64,000 bases of DNA from Anaerolineaceae bacterium (GTDB lineage Bacteria; Chloroflexota; Anaerolineae; Aggregatilineales; Phototrophicaceae), in the NCBI GenBank assembly GCA_016124855.1, contig WGMX01000006.1, positions 1-64,000 of the forward strand, in the 5' to 3' direction. This document shows positions 34,439-43,583 of this stretch, one piece after another (position 1 is the stretch's first letter; the number at the start of each line of letters is the position of its first letter). The notes under the pieces were generated by a model, which ran no database searches, had not been told where the DNA came from, and saw only the letters and a program-made list of their open reading frames with translations. The position numbers were made by a program, and so were the translations under genes.

Positions 34439-34466
34439 TTGAAATTGAACTGTGGTGTAATATAAT
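34439..34466 (+). promoter_or_regulatory. promoter of the first Phd/PIN module
   Basis: -35 TTGAAA (34439-34444), 16-bp spacer and perfect -10 TATAAT (34461-34466), just before the antitoxin frame. Confidence 0.65.
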
Positions 34467-34482
34467 GTAATATTAGGATTAC

Positions 34483-34752
34483 TTGACCTTGCTAAGGGGT
34501 GTCAAAATTATCACTAAACTGGTTGATGTAGCGAACTTGCAGGACATTCGTGATTTTCTAATTGATGTGGTGGAACCGGATACAGAAATTATTCTCTCAA
34601 ATGGAAATACGCCGATAGCCAAATTGATCCCTTTCAATTCTACGCAATCGTTACCGCAGGATCGTATCCCCGATTTATACCCCACGATGTGGGTCAGCGA
34701 TAATTTTGATGATCTGCTTCCGGGAGAATATTGGCTTAAAGACCAACCATGA
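34483..34752 (+). CDS. Phd/YefM-type antitoxin, module 1
   Basis: About 80-89 residues. The line EPDTEIILSNGNTPIAKLIPF is the Phd/YefM pattern, and the tail PDLYPTMWVSDNFDDLLPGEYW is the toxin-binding peptide common in PIN modules. The start is unclear: TTG 34483, TTG 34489 or ATT 34507; AAGGGG lies 7 bases before the ATT. It overlaps the PIN gene by 4 bp (ATGA) and is paralogous to the antitoxin at 35276. Confidence 0.82.
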   Translation: MTLLRGVKIITKLVDVANLQDIRDFLIDVVEPDTEIILSNGNTPIAKLIPFNSTQSLPQDRIPDLYPTMWVSDNFDDLLPGEYWLKDQP

Positions 34753-35135
34753 AATATTTACTCGACTCGCTCACATTCCTTTGGTGGTGTTCGGATTCTG
34801 CCAAGCTGTCGCGTCGTGCATTCGACTTGATTAAGAATCGGGAAAACATCGTCTGTTTGAGCTTGCTGAGTGTCCGCGAAATCCAGATTAAGTCTCAATT
34901 AGGCTTGGTCGATTTACCTATTCCTCTGATTGAGATCTACAGACAGCAGCGTGACGAACACCATTTCCAAGTGCTGGCAATCGAACTGGGGCATATGGAG
35001 GCGATGGTTCACCTGCCTAACTACCATATCGATCCGTTTGACCGGGTGCTGATCGCACAGGCAATGGCAGACGATTTAACCCTCGTGACCCAAAACCCCA
35101 ACATGGCAAAGTATCCTGTCAAAATCGTGTGGTAG
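34749..35135 (+). CDS. PIN-domain toxin, module 1 (VapC-like)
   Basis: A 128-residue predicted RNase. PIN acidic residues: Asp6 in YLLDSLTFLWW, Glu in LLSVREIQIKS, and Asp in NYHIDPFDRVLIAQAMADD. The usual LLDTHTFLWW has become LLDSLTFLWW, keeping the Asp. Overlaps its antitoxin by ATGA. It is closely similar in layout to the toxin at 35512. VapC toxins cut tRNA or rRNA; the target here is unknown. Confidence 0.88.
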   Translation: MKYLLDSLTFLWWCSDSAKLSRRAFDLIKNRENIVCLSLLSVREIQIKSQLGLVDLPIPLIEIYRQQRDEHHFQVLAIELGHMEAMVHLPNYHIDPFDRVLIAQAMADDLTLVTQNPNMAKYPVKIVW

Positions 35136-35275
35136 GGCTTGTGGCCACGGCGAAGAGTCGTTCATTCCACATCACGTCTGCTACTCAATAACCCTGATTT
35201 TTGAGGGTTTGATAAAACAAAAACTGTTATAATATGCTGTTGCACAACAGTATCATCTAGGAGATAAGCAAGACT

Positions 35276-35515
35276 GTGACAATGACCGTGGACGTTTCTA
35301 CCGTACAAAGGATTCAAGATTTACTCAGTTTATTGGAAGCAGACCCCGAAGTTGTTCTCACCCAAGCAAATGCACCGATTGCAAAACTCGTATCATTTAA
35401 ACCGCTCCACGTACCCCCAAATGGACGTGTGCCTAATCTGGTTCCGAACATATGGATAAGCGACGATTTTGATGATCAAATGCCTGAGCAATACTGGAAC
35501 AGTCGAAAATTGTGA
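35276..35515 (+). CDS. Phd/YefM-type antitoxin, module 2
   Basis: 79 residues from GTG 35276, which has AGGAG 12 bases upstream, or 77 from ATG 35282. DPEVVLTQANAPIAKLVSF and PNLVPNIWISDDFDDQMPEQYW align with module 1 throughout. A perfect -10 TATAAT lies at 35228-35233. The stop overlaps the toxin start as GTGA. Confidence 0.84.
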   Translation: MTMTVDVSTVQRIQDLLSLLEADPEVVLTQANAPIAKLVSFKPLHVPPNGRVPNLVPNIWISDDFDDQMPEQYWNSRKL

Positions 35516-35901
35516 GGTATCTACTGGATACACATACCTTTTTATCGTGGATTTCAAAGGCCGAAAAACTGCCATCCGGCGTAGCGGAGGCCATTCGAAG
35601 TCCGGAAAATTCGATTTACTTGAGCATCTCCAGTGTGCGAGAAATGCAAGTTAAATCCCAAATTGGCAGGGTCGATTTGCCCTTACCCGTATTGGATATT
35701 GTGTCGCGGCAAAATCAGGAAAATGGAATTGAACTCCTGCCGATTTCATTGGCGCATATGGTCGCACTGACCCGCATTCCTAATTATCATGGTGATCCGT
35801 TTGATTTCTTGCTTATTGCCCAAGCCATCGTGGAGGACTTGACGCTCATCACGCGGAAATCGATGCTTGCCAAATATCCTGTAAAGGTGATGTGGCAGTA
35901 A
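35512..35901 (+). CDS. PIN-domain toxin, module 2 (VapC-like)
   Basis: 129 residues starting at GTG 35512. It has the full PIN signature RYLLDTHTFLSW, ISSVREMQVKSQIGRVDLPLP and NYHGDPFDFLLIAQAIVEDLTL. All acidic positions are present. It overlaps its antitoxin and lies 377 bp after the module 1 toxin, so the two modules look like a tandem duplication that has diverged. It ends almost against the convergent helicase gene. Confidence 0.9.
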   Translation: MRYLLDTHTFLSWISKAEKLPSGVAEAIRSPENSIYLSISSVREMQVKSQIGRVDLPLPVLDIVSRQNQENGIELLPISLAHMVALTRIPNYHGDPFDFLLIAQAIVEDLTLITRKSMLAKYPVKVMWQ

Positions 35902-35902
35902 G

Positions 35903-38143
35903 TCAATCCAAAATTTGGAGGTTGGCGAAGCTGGCGGCAAGACGTTTGATGCCGACGGATTTAAAGCTGACGGTTACTTCTTCGTCGCCTCCGGAGCGCT
36001 TGCTTTCAATAACCACGCCTTCACCGAATTTCGCGTGTCGCACGTTTTGATTGGTGCGATATTTGAGATTGTCTTTAGGGGCGGGCGCTTTGGGTGTGGG
36101 TGGAGGCGATAATAAACTGCGCGATGTGCTGCTGCCTATTGGCAAAGATGGTTTGTCCCATGTGGTTTCCTCCATGTAGCTGCGGCGATCAATATCTTTG
36201 GTGAGGCGAGCCGACATCCCTTCGGTCAAGCCAGCGGGAATATCACGCAGGAAACGGGAAGGCACACCGGGGCTGCTCTCGCCGTAAGTCATGCGGCGGA
36301 AAGCATAGGTCAGATAAACACGCTGCATGGCACGGGTAATGCCGACGTAGAACAAACGGCGTTCTTCTGCCATGCCGTCGGGTTCATCAAAAGAGCGCAT
36401 GTGCGGCAGAATACCTTCTTCCAAGCCGGTGAGGAACACATAGGGATATTCCAAACCTTTAGCCGCATGAAGAGTCAACAGCGTAACCGCATTCATGTCA
36501 TCCGCCAATGTATCGACATCGGCGACCAGCGCGATTTCTTCCAAAAATTCGCTGAGCGAAATGCCTACTTTATCCTTGAGCAAGCCGCGAAATTCACGCA
36601 CATTTTCGTCACGCTCAAGGGCTTCATCGGTCGTATCACTGGTTTCGTGGAGGTGAAGCGTATAGTGCGTTTGGGCAATAATATCGTCCAAGAGAGCAGC
36701 AAGATCATTAGACTGTGCAATTTCTTGCCACGCCTTCAGCAGGTTATTAAATTCAATGAACTTTTTGATGGCACTGTTGCCGAGTGATGAGACTTCGCCG
36801 TTAGACAAGGCTTCCAGCGCTTGGGAAAAAGTAAAGTGCTGTTTGGCCGCCCACGATTGAAAGTCCTCGACGGACTTTTTGCCGATGCCGCGTTTAGGCA
36901 CGTTGATGATGCGGTTAAAGCTGACGCTGTCATCAACATTATTGACGAGGCGCAAGTAGGCCAGCAGATCACGAATTTCACGGCGTTTGTAGAAGCCCAC
37001 GCCGCCGACTAATTTATAGGGCACACCTTCTTTGATGAAGGCTTCTTCCAATGCACGGGATTGAGCGTTGGTGCGGTACATGATGGCAAAATCCCGATAG
37101 TCCATGCCCTGCCGCTTACGCTGCTGCTCAACGATGCTCACCACGTATTCCGCTTCTTCCTGATCGCTGTAGGCTTCAAAAACGGTGATGGGTGAACCGC
37201 CACGCCGGTCAGTAAAGAGCGCTTTAGGTGTGCGATGGGTATTCTGGTCGATTACGCCGCGCGCTGCATCCAGAATAATCTGGGTGGAGCGGTAGTTTTG
37301 CTCCAGCAAAATGACTTTGGCCTGTGGATAGTCTTTGCGAAACTGCATGACATTGCGATAATCCGCACCACGAAAGGCGTAAATGGCCTGATCTTCATCG
37401 CCCACGACAAAGACATTGTTTTGCGGCGCGGCAAGTAAGCTCACCAACACATACTGCGCGGCGTTGGTATCTTGAAACTCATCGACCAACAAATATTCAT
37501 AGAAACGCTGATATTTCTCGCGCACTTGGGCAGTGTCGCGAAAGAGAATGGCGGTATCCATCAACAGATCATCGAAGTCACGGGCGTTGTTGGTAATCAG
37601 CAGTTCTTGATAGCGGCTGTACACACGGCTGGTGACTTCGCCAAGATAGCCCTGCCCGACAAATTCACGCGGGCCGATGAGTTCGTTCTTCGCACCGGAA
37701 ATGGTGTTGAGCAGCGAACGCGGTTTGTATTTTTTGCTGTCGAGATTGAGTTCGGTCAGTGCTTGATTGATGAGCGATTGTTGATCGTCGGTGTCATAAA
37801 TCAAAAAATCCGCTCGCTGCGGTGTATGTTCAGATTCACGGCGTAATAATCGGGCACAGATGGCGTGAAAAGTTCCGACCTGCAAGCCTTTGAGTTTGTC
37901 GTCCAGAATTTTTTCGACACGGGCTTTCATTTCGCCGGCGGCTTTGTTGGTAAAGGTTACCGCCATAATCGCTGAAGGATGGATTCCCCGTTCGCGAATC
38001 AGATAGGCGATGCGATGCGTCAGGACGCGGGTTTTACCGCTGCCGGGGCCAGCCAAAACCAGTACCGGACCATCCGGTGCTGTGACCGCTGCACGCTGAC
38101 CTTCGTTCAAACCGCTTAGTAAATCGAGTGTACCTGCTGACAT
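35903..38143 (-). CDS. pcrA: ATP-dependent DNA helicase, UvrD/PcrA family
   Basis: A 746-residue superfamily 1A 3'-5' helicase for repair and replication-fork clearance. Motif I is LAGPGSGKTRVLTHR, motif II VDEFQDTN, motif III VGDEDQAIYAFRGA, motif IV EQNYRST, motif V TLHAAKGLEYPYVFL and motif VI RRLFYVGITRAM. The C-terminal 60 residues (GDEEVTVSFKSVGIKRL) form the Tudor-like tail of PcrA/UvrD. GGAG lies 8 bases before ATG 38143. Monocistronic. Confidence 0.97.
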   Translation of the reverse strand: MSAGTLDLLSGLNEGQRAAVTAPDGPVLVLAGPGSGKTRVLTHRIAYLIRERGIHPSAIMAVTFTNKAAGEMKARVEKILDDKLKGLQVGTFHAICARLLRRESEHTPQRADFLIYDTDDQQSLINQALTELNLDSKKYKPRSLLNTISGAKNELIGPREFVGQGYLGEVTSRVYSRYQELLITNNARDFDDLLMDTAILFRDTAQVREKYQRFYEYLLVDEFQDTNAAQYVLVSLLAAPQNNVFVVGDEDQAIYAFRGADYRNVMQFRKDYPQAKVILLEQNYRSTQIILDAARGVIDQNTHRTPKALFTDRRGGSPITVFEAYSDQEEAEYVVSIVEQQRKRQGMDYRDFAIMYRTNAQSRALEEAFIKEGVPYKLVGGVGFYKRREIRDLLAYLRLVNNVDDSVSFNRIINVPKRGIGKKSVEDFQSWAAKQHFTFSQALEALSNGEVSSLGNSAIKKFIEFNNLLKAWQEIAQSNDLAALLDDIIAQTHYTLHLHETSDTTDEALERDENVREFRGLLKDKVGISLSEFLEEIALVADVDTLADDMNAVTLLTLHAAKGLEYPYVFLTGLEEGILPHMRSFDEPDGMAEERRLFYVGITRAMQRVYLTYAFRRMTYGESSPGVPSRFLRDIPAGLTEGMSARLTKDIDRRSYMEETTWDKPSLPIGSSTSRSLLSPPPTPKAPAPKDNLKYRTNQNVRHAKFGEGVVIESKRSGGDEEVTVSFKSVGIKRLAASFANLQILD

Positions 38144-38441
38144 CGCAACTGCTCCATTTGTTCTGATGCTGTAAATTGTAACAGGTTCATGGGCTAGTCG
38201 TTAGTCTTTAGTCGTTAGAAAGACAAATGCAGTGTAACCGCAGAGATCGCAGCGTGTTTTATAGGCTTCTCATAAGGAATTTTAGAGCAGGCGCAGAGAG
38301 AGCTGAGAAGGAGAATACCAAAGCAAAACGTCTTTTAAACAAAGGCGCTATGACTCGAGCCGGAAGGCTCTATCTGATGCAACTTTCTCATCGCATTCGC
38401 GTAAACGTAATTAGAACAGCGTATATGCAAGAGAGTCGATG
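38144..38441. other. intergenic region with degenerate repeats
   Basis: It contains TAGTCGTTAGTCTTTAGTCG (about 38196-38215), related in style to the GACTGATGACTGG motifs near serS, and a weak relative of the CACAGAG repeat at 38232-38255. The hairpin GAGCC-GGAA-GGCTC is at about 38357-38370. No gene supported. Confidence 0.5.
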
Positions 38442-39359
38442 ATGAAAGCAATTGTTTATTCACAATATGGTTCGCCAGATGTGTTACAACTCGAAGATGT
38501 CGAAAAACCCTCGCCCAAAGACAATGAAATACGAGTGAACATTCGTGCTACGAGCGTCACAGCAGGTGACGTGATCATGCGAAGCCTCAATATCCCCGGC
38601 CCCCGCTGGCAGCGACTCTTCGGACGATTCTATTTGGGGCTTTTAAAACCTAAACGCCCCATACTCGGAATGGAAATCGCTGGTGCTGTTGACTTAATCG
38701 GCAAAAATGTAACGCTGTTCAAAGTAGGCGATCCGGTTTTTGCACTGACTTTGGGTACCAATTTTGGTGGATATGCCGAATACAAATGTATGCCCGAAAA
38801 TGGGATGGTTACCCTAAAACCAAACAACATGACCTACGAAGAAGCAGCTGTTATTCCGGCTGGTGGCATTACCGCGTTAACGATGCTGCGAAAGGCTAAT
38901 ATCCGCACCGGACAACAGGTCTTGATTTATGGCGCTTCCGGCAGTGTAGGGACATTCGCGATACAACTTGCCAAGTATTTTGGGGCAGAAGTCACCGGTG
39001 TTTGCAGCACAACCAATTTGAAAATGGTGTCATCGCTTGGAGCGGATAAGGTTATTGATTACACCCAAAACGATTTTACCCAAAGTGGTGAAACCTATGA
39101 TGTTATTTTTGATGCGGTTGGAAAACTTACAAGCTCACACGGAAAAAAAGTACTCAAGGAACAAGGAACTTATCTCAACGTTCTCAATTCATCTAGCCGC
39201 ATCAAACCCGTAGATTTGACTTGCCTCAGAAAGTTGGCTGAAGAAGGAGTAATCAAACCAGTCATTGATCGGTGCTATCCATTGGAACAGATTGTTGAGG
39301 CCCATCGGTACGTTGAAAAAGGGCACAAAAAGGGAAATGTGGTCATCTCGATAAATTAG
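38442..39359 (+). CDS. zinc-independent MDR oxidoreductase, tandem copy 1
   Basis: A 305-residue NAD(P)-dependent reductase. The N-terminus is [20 protein letters not shown]; the nucleotide-binding motif is [23 protein letters not shown]-type [12 protein letters not shown] follows. No catalytic zinc ligands are present. It lies 22 bp upstream of a second copy with a nearly identical first 50 bp, so they are a tandem duplication and probably one operon. It likely reduces enones or quinones; substrate unknown. Confidence 0.92.
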   Translation: MKAIVYSQYGSPDVLQLEDVEKPSPKDNEIRVNIRATSVTAGDVIMRSLNIPGPRWQRLFGRFYLGLLKPKRPILGMEIAGAVDLIGKNVTLFKVGDPVFALTLGTNFGGYAEYKCMPENGMVTLKPNNMTYEEAAVIPAGGITALTMLRKANIRTGQQVLIYGASGSVGTFAIQLAKYFGAEVTGVCSTTNLKMVSSLGADKVIDYTQNDFTQSGETYDVIFDAVGKLTSSHGKKVLKEQGTYLNVLNSSSRIKPVDLTCLRKLAEEGVIKPVIDRCYPLEQIVEAHRYVEKGHKKGNVVISIN

Positions 39360-39381
39360 AATGTTCTTGTTGGAGGAACAT

Positions 39382-40362
39382 ATGAAAGCCATTGTTTATT
39401 CACAATATGGTTCGCCAGATGTTTTACAGTTACAAGATATTGAAAAGCCCACGCCTAAAGACAATGAGGTTTTGATCAAAATACAGGCGGCATCTGCCAA
39501 TCCGGCGGACTGGCATACGATGCGCGGCGAACCGTTTCTCGCGCGGTTGGTCAATGGATTGTTCAAGCCTAAGAGTCCCCGCCTCGGAGCTGATCTTGCC
39601 GGAACAGTGGAAGCGGTTGGTCGAAATGTGACGCAGTTTAAAGCCGGTGATGAAGTATTCGGCGAACTGTCACTGAGTGGGATGGGCAGCTTTGCCGAGT
39701 ACGTTGCTGTGGATGAACAAGCAGCGTTGACGTTAAAACCGACGAACCTGACATTTGAACAGGCTGCTTCAGTTCCATTAGCTGGATTCACGGCTTTGCA
39801 AGGTTTGCGCGATGCCGGACACATTCAGGCAGGGCAAAAAGTTCTGGTAAATGGCGCGTCGGGCGGCGTAGGAACTCTTGCGGTACAGATGGCTAAAGCC
39901 TACGGAGCCGAGGTTACGGGCGTATGCAGCGGACGCAATTTGGAGTTGGTGCGCTCGATTGGCGCGGATGCTGTGATTGATTACACCAAAGAAGATTTCA
40001 CCCAAACCAGCCAAAAGTATGATCTCATCTACTGCGCGGTCGGCAACCGTTCGATTACGGATTACAAAGCGGCGCTCAACCCAAAGGGGGTGTGCGTCAT
40101 CGCCGGATTTACTAACCTGAAGCTGCTTTTTTCTCATATGCTCATCGCGCCACGCCGAGTCAGCGACGGCAAACGAGTCGGGCTAATGGAAACGGCACAT
40201 CCCAACAAGAAAGATTTACTGGTCATCAAAGAACTACTTGAAACCGAAAAAATTAAACCGGTTATCGACAAGCGCTATCCGCTCAGTGAAACGGCTGAGG
40301 CCATCCGTTATCTTGAAACGGGGCGTGCGCGGGGAAAAGTGGTGATTAATGTGGCGACATAA
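39382..40362 (+). CDS. zinc-independent MDR oxidoreductase, tandem copy 2
   Basis: A 326-residue paralogue of the preceding gene, starting at ATG 39382 with GGAGG 6 bases upstream. Key lines are [38 protein letters not shown] and DLIYCAVGNRSIT. Compared with copy 1, the middle and C-terminal parts have diverged, including a longer loop (KLLFSHMLIAPRRVSDGK). This suggests different substrates. Ends at a hairpin shared with the convergent aldo/keto reductase. Confidence 0.94.
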   Translation: MKAIVYSQYGSPDVLQLQDIEKPTPKDNEVLIKIQAASANPADWHTMRGEPFLARLVNGLFKPKSPRLGADLAGTVEAVGRNVTQFKAGDEVFGELSLSGMGSFAEYVAVDEQAALTLKPTNLTFEQAASVPLAGFTALQGLRDAGHIQAGQKVLVNGASGGVGTLAVQMAKAYGAEVTGVCSGRNLELVRSIGADAVIDYTKEDFTQTSQKYDLIYCAVGNRSITDYKAALNPKGVCVIAGFTNLKLLFSHMLIAPRRVSDGKRVGLMETAHPNKKDLLVIKELLETEKIKPVIDKRYPLSETAEAIRYLETGRARGKVVINVAT

Positions 40363-40372
40363 CGACTGATAT

Positions 40373-40399
40373 TAGGGGTTTGCCAGCACAGCAAACCCC
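40373..40399. terminator. bidirectional hairpin terminator
   Basis: AGGGGTTTG / CAAACCCCT, a 9-bp stem with loop CCAGCACAG, between convergent genes. No T-run on either side. Confidence 0.6.
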
Positions 40400-40412
40400 T
40401 GTTGCAAAAGAA

Positions 40413-41402
40413 TTATTCAGCGAGACCTTTGGTGATATCGTCGATTTTCTTCATGACATCATCGGTCAACTGGGGGACGACCTTGATGGCTTCCATGTTT
40501 TCAGTGACCTGCGAGACTTTGGATGCGCCGGTAATGACCGTGCTGACGTTCGGGTTCTTGAGGCACCACGCAATCGCCAAACGGGGCATGGTCGTGCCCA
40601 GATCATCCGCGACTTTGCTCAACTGACGCACGGATTCCAAACGTGACTGCCACTGTTCACTCATCAGCATTTCTTTGAGCCATTCATAACCGGGAAGATT
40701 CACGCGCGAATCGTCAGGGATGCCGTCATTGTACTTGCCCGACAGCAAACCAGATGCCAGCGGCGACCAAATGGTTGTGCCGAGGCCCACGTTATCCACA
40801 TTGTAGAGTGAGGCATACTCTTTTTCGACACGGTTACGGTGGAAAATATGATACTGTGGTTGATCCATCGTCGGTGGAATCAGATCGTATTGGCGGGCAA
40901 CGGCATAGGCTTCTTGAATCGAGGCGGCTGACCATTCGGATGTTCCCCAATAGAACACCTTGCCGCGTAGAATGAGTTCGGTCATACCGCGCACGATTTC
41001 TTCCATCGGCACTTCGGGGTCAGGCCGGTGGCAGAAGTACAAGTCCAGATATTCGCAGCCCATGCGCGCAATCGCTTGATCACAGGCTTCGACCAGATGC
41101 TTGCGGCTGAGTCCCATTTGCGTGGGCTTGGGGTTTTCCTTTGATCCCCACATGACTTTGCTGGAGATGATATAGCTGTCACGCTCCCAATTCAGCTTCT
41201 TGAGCGCTGCGCCCATCACCGTTTCAGATTTACCTTTGTTGTAGACTTCAGCGTTATCAAAAAAATTCACGCCCGCATCATAGGCCGCAGCCATGCAGTC
41301 CACCGCGAGGTCAATGTCCACTTGGTTGCCAAATGTCACCCACGAACCAAAAGATAATTCACTAACTTTAAGACCGGATTTTCCTAAACGTCGGTATTCC
41401 AT
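40413..41402 (-). CDS. aldo/keto reductase, voltage-gated K+ channel beta-subunit type
   Basis: 329 residues of the AKR6-like class. Tetrad residues: Asp49 and Tyr54 in [11 protein letters not shown], Lys82 in ISSKVMWG, His125 in LYFCHRPD. The NADPH site is at [16 protein letters not shown]. Lines [18 protein letters not shown] and [10 protein letters not shown] are usual for this class. GAGGAG lies 6 bases upstream of ATG 41402. Monocistronic. Reduces carbonyls; physiological substrate unknown. Confidence 0.95.
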   Translation of the reverse strand: MEYRRLGKSGLKVSELSFGSWVTFGNQVDIDLAVDCMAAAYDAGVNFFDNAEVYNKGKSETVMGAALKKLNWERDSYIISSKVMWGSKENPKPTQMGLSRKHLVEACDQAIARMGCEYLDLYFCHRPDPEVPMEEIVRGMTELILRGKVFYWGTSEWSAASIQEAYAVARQYDLIPPTMDQPQYHIFHRNRVEKEYASLYNVDNVGLGTTIWSPLASGLLSGKYNDGIPDDSRVNLPGYEWLKEMLMSEQWQSRLESVRQLSKVADDLGTTMPRLAIAWCLKNPNVSTVITGASKVSQVTENMEAIKVVPQLTDDVMKKIDDITKGLAE

Positions 41403-41625
41403 AATACGCTCCTCTATTTATATTACCTGACGGACTATAACAGACATTGATGAGTCCATTGAGACAATTTGGTATAGATAGGTCTCAAGGGAAGTACAAG
41501 AATAAGCACTAAGCCACGAAAGATATATCGATCAGGCAAGAAATTATTTATGTCCAGTTTAAAAATAAGTTGCAAGATATCACACGAAGTCGGACAATTA
41601 CAGCTATTAGTGAGGGGAAGTTCGC

Positions 41626-42261
41626 ATGGCACAAACAGCACCATCAGAACGAGGGGAGAGACGCGTTGAGCCTTATCCACTCACACTGCGGCTCAACGAT
41701 ATGCAAGATTTGTTCGCACTGCCCCGTCATAACGCTTTTCAGGAAGATTATCTGCCGGTATCGGGCATCGACCAGATTGCCCATCAACTAAAACTGGCGC
41801 GCTTGCGTCACGATGGCTCGCTGCATGTGACGTTTATCTTGCCAGAAAACAGCAAACAGGACGATGAGCTTTCCGCCGCAGTTCAAGCAGCCATTAAACG
41901 CTACTGTGAGACGCGGCTTGCGAACCTAGCAATTGACCTGAAATCGCGACAAATTTCAGTTATTCGGGGTCTGCAAGTGGGTGTTCTGATTCTGGGAATT
42001 TCGTTAGCATTAGCAGCAGCAGTCTCGCGAGCAGAAGGAATGGTCGATTGGCTGCGCAACCTGCTTTCCAACAGCATCAGCATTTTTGGTACGGTGGCAT
42101 TATGGTCACCTGCCGACGCGTTTCTATTTGGGATGCGCCCGTTATATACAGAATTACGGATTTATCAAATCATTTGCGATATGAGCTTCGATATTCAATA
42201 TGAACAAGCGGGACAAGCGCTTGCAGCGAAACTCAACATTGGTCGAAAGGAAAGACGATGA
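41626..42261 (+). CDS. hypothetical membrane protein in DUF1028 operon
   Basis: 211 residues. A soluble N-terminal part (about 1-110) precedes one clear membrane helix (VGVLILGISLALAAAVS, about 117-133) and a weaker hydrophobic stretch (ISIFGTVALWSPADAFLFG, 151-169). GAGGGG lies 8 bases upstream. The stop overlaps the DUF1028 start (ATGA), so they are co-translated. No family recognised. Confidence 0.75.
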   Translation: MAQTAPSERGERRVEPYPLTLRLNDMQDLFALPRHNAFQEDYLPVSGIDQIAHQLKLARLRHDGSLHVTFILPENSKQDDELSAAVQAAIKRYCETRLANLAIDLKSRQISVIRGLQVGVLILGISLALAAAVSRAEGMVDWLRNLLSNSISIFGTVALWSPADAFLFGMRPLYTELRIYQIICDMSFDIQYEQAGQALAAKLNIGRKERR

Positions 42262-43193
42262 AATTTCATTTTACGCAACTGAACAGCACTTACAGTATCG
42301 TCGCGCGTGACCCGCATACCGGACAATTCGGCGTGGCGGTTCAAACTCATCAGATGAGTGTGGGCAATGGCGTGCCGTGGCTGCTGCCGGGTGTTGGGGC
42401 AATCGCAACTCAATCGCTCACCAATATCAGCTTCGGGCCGATGGGACTGCGAATGCTGCGCGAAGGAGTCAGCGCGACGCATGTTATTCGGGCGCTGGTG
42501 GCATCCGATGACGGCGAGAACCGTCGACAGGTGGCGGTAGTTGACTCTCAAGGCCGTGCCGCCGCTCATACCGGCAAGGGATGTATTGCCGAGGCAGGAC
42601 ATCATGTGGGTGAGGGTTACAGTGTACAGGCCAATATGATGACGCGTAATACGGTTGTGCAAGCGATGGCAAGCGCTTATGAATCGGCGCAAGGCGATCT
42701 GGCGCAGCGCATGTTGGCGGCATTAGAAGCGGCGCAAGCCGAAGACGGCGATATTCGCGGGATGCAGTCCTCAGCGCTGGTGGTTGTGCCGGGTGATGTT
42801 CATGCGCCGGAATGGAAAAAAGACTACAGCCTGCGGGTGGACGAGCATGAAAATCCGGTGGTCGAATTGGCGCGGCTGGTCAGAAACCGGCGGGCGCAGT
42901 TGATTGATGAAGAAGGCAGTGCGCTGCTTGAAAACGGTCAACATGACGCGGCGCTGGCAAAATGGGCGGAAGCGCGGGCGTTAGCACCGGAACAGGAGGA
43001 ACTGGCCTTCTGGCAAGGCGTGACGCTGGCTGACAAAACAGGTGATTACGAGACGGCAGTCAGCATCCTCAAGCCGATGTTGGCGGCTGATGCCCGCCGT
43101 AACGAATGGATTGAGCTTATCCGGCGACTGGCTAACTGCGGTTTGATCGAGCGCGAAGGGGTCGATGTCGATTTAATCCGTTCGTTGGAATAA
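42258..43193 (+). CDS. DUF1028 protein (Ntn-hydrolase-like) with helical C-terminus
   Basis: 311 residues. DUF1028 occupies about 1-215: STYSIVARDPHTGQFGVAVQ, GAIATQSLTNISFGPMGL, and EGYSVQANMM. The fold is like N-terminal-nucleophile hydrolases and AcT-like gamma-glutamyltranspeptidase relatives. The C-terminal 90 residues are helical with a TPR-like repeat (ALLENGQHDAALAKWAEARA). A good ribosome site, AAAGGAAAG, precedes ATG 42258. Activity unproven in the family. Confidence 0.88.
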   Translation: MKFHFTQLNSTYSIVARDPHTGQFGVAVQTHQMSVGNGVPWLLPGVGAIATQSLTNISFGPMGLRMLREGVSATHVIRALVASDDGENRRQVAVVDSQGRAAAHTGKGCIAEAGHHVGEGYSVQANMMTRNTVVQAMASAYESAQGDLAQRMLAALEAAQAEDGDIRGMQSSALVVVPGDVHAPEWKKDYSLRVDEHENPVVELARLVRNRRAQLIDEEGSALLENGQHDAALAKWAEARALAPEQEELAFWQGVTLADKTGDYETAVSILKPMLAADARRNEWIELIRRLANCGLIEREGVDVDLIRSLE

Positions 43194-43583
43194 GACAAAA
43201 TCACGTAAAGTTCGAATATCGACTTCACCAGACTAAAACTCTTCAGGTCTATTCGTCTAGACATGTCGACATCTTCTGACGTATCTTGATGGTACGATGA
43301 ACCGCTTGCCGGTAATACCCGTCTTAACTTCCGGTTGAGTATGCCATGCATCCGATTGTTCTACAGTTTTCATCAACCCCAAATGCATAAATATTCACAT
43401 AAAATATAAGTATCCTCTATTACAAAGTGTAACAATTTCAAAACTGACTGAAAATGAATGAAACCTTTATTTTGGATTCAGCCTTTATTCTTTATCATGG
43501 AATGATATGCAACATATCATGTCAATGTGTAGCATATTGAGCAACAACACACGATACAAAAATCAATGAAGGATAGACTTCCG
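43194..43583. other. intergenic regulatory region upstream of the kinase operon
   Basis: No gene is seen. It is AT-rich in its second half, and carries the palindrome ATGATATG-CAA-CATATCAT at 43502-43520. Confidence 0.55.
43502..43520. promoter_or_regulatory. 19-base palindrome upstream of histidine kinase gene
   Basis: ATGATATG (43502-43509), CAA, CATATCAT (43513-43520): perfect 8-bp arms about 65 bp before the kinase start. A regulator binding site is plausible. Confidence 0.5.

Noticed and set aside
35189-35209. AACCCT / AGGGTT hairpin between the two toxin modules as terminator
   Set aside because: It lacks a T-run and its stem is short; left unassigned.
38227-38442. 71-residue frame overlapping the first MDR gene start
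   Set aside because: No ribosome site, no recognisable pattern and the sequence overlaps repeat-like DNA.
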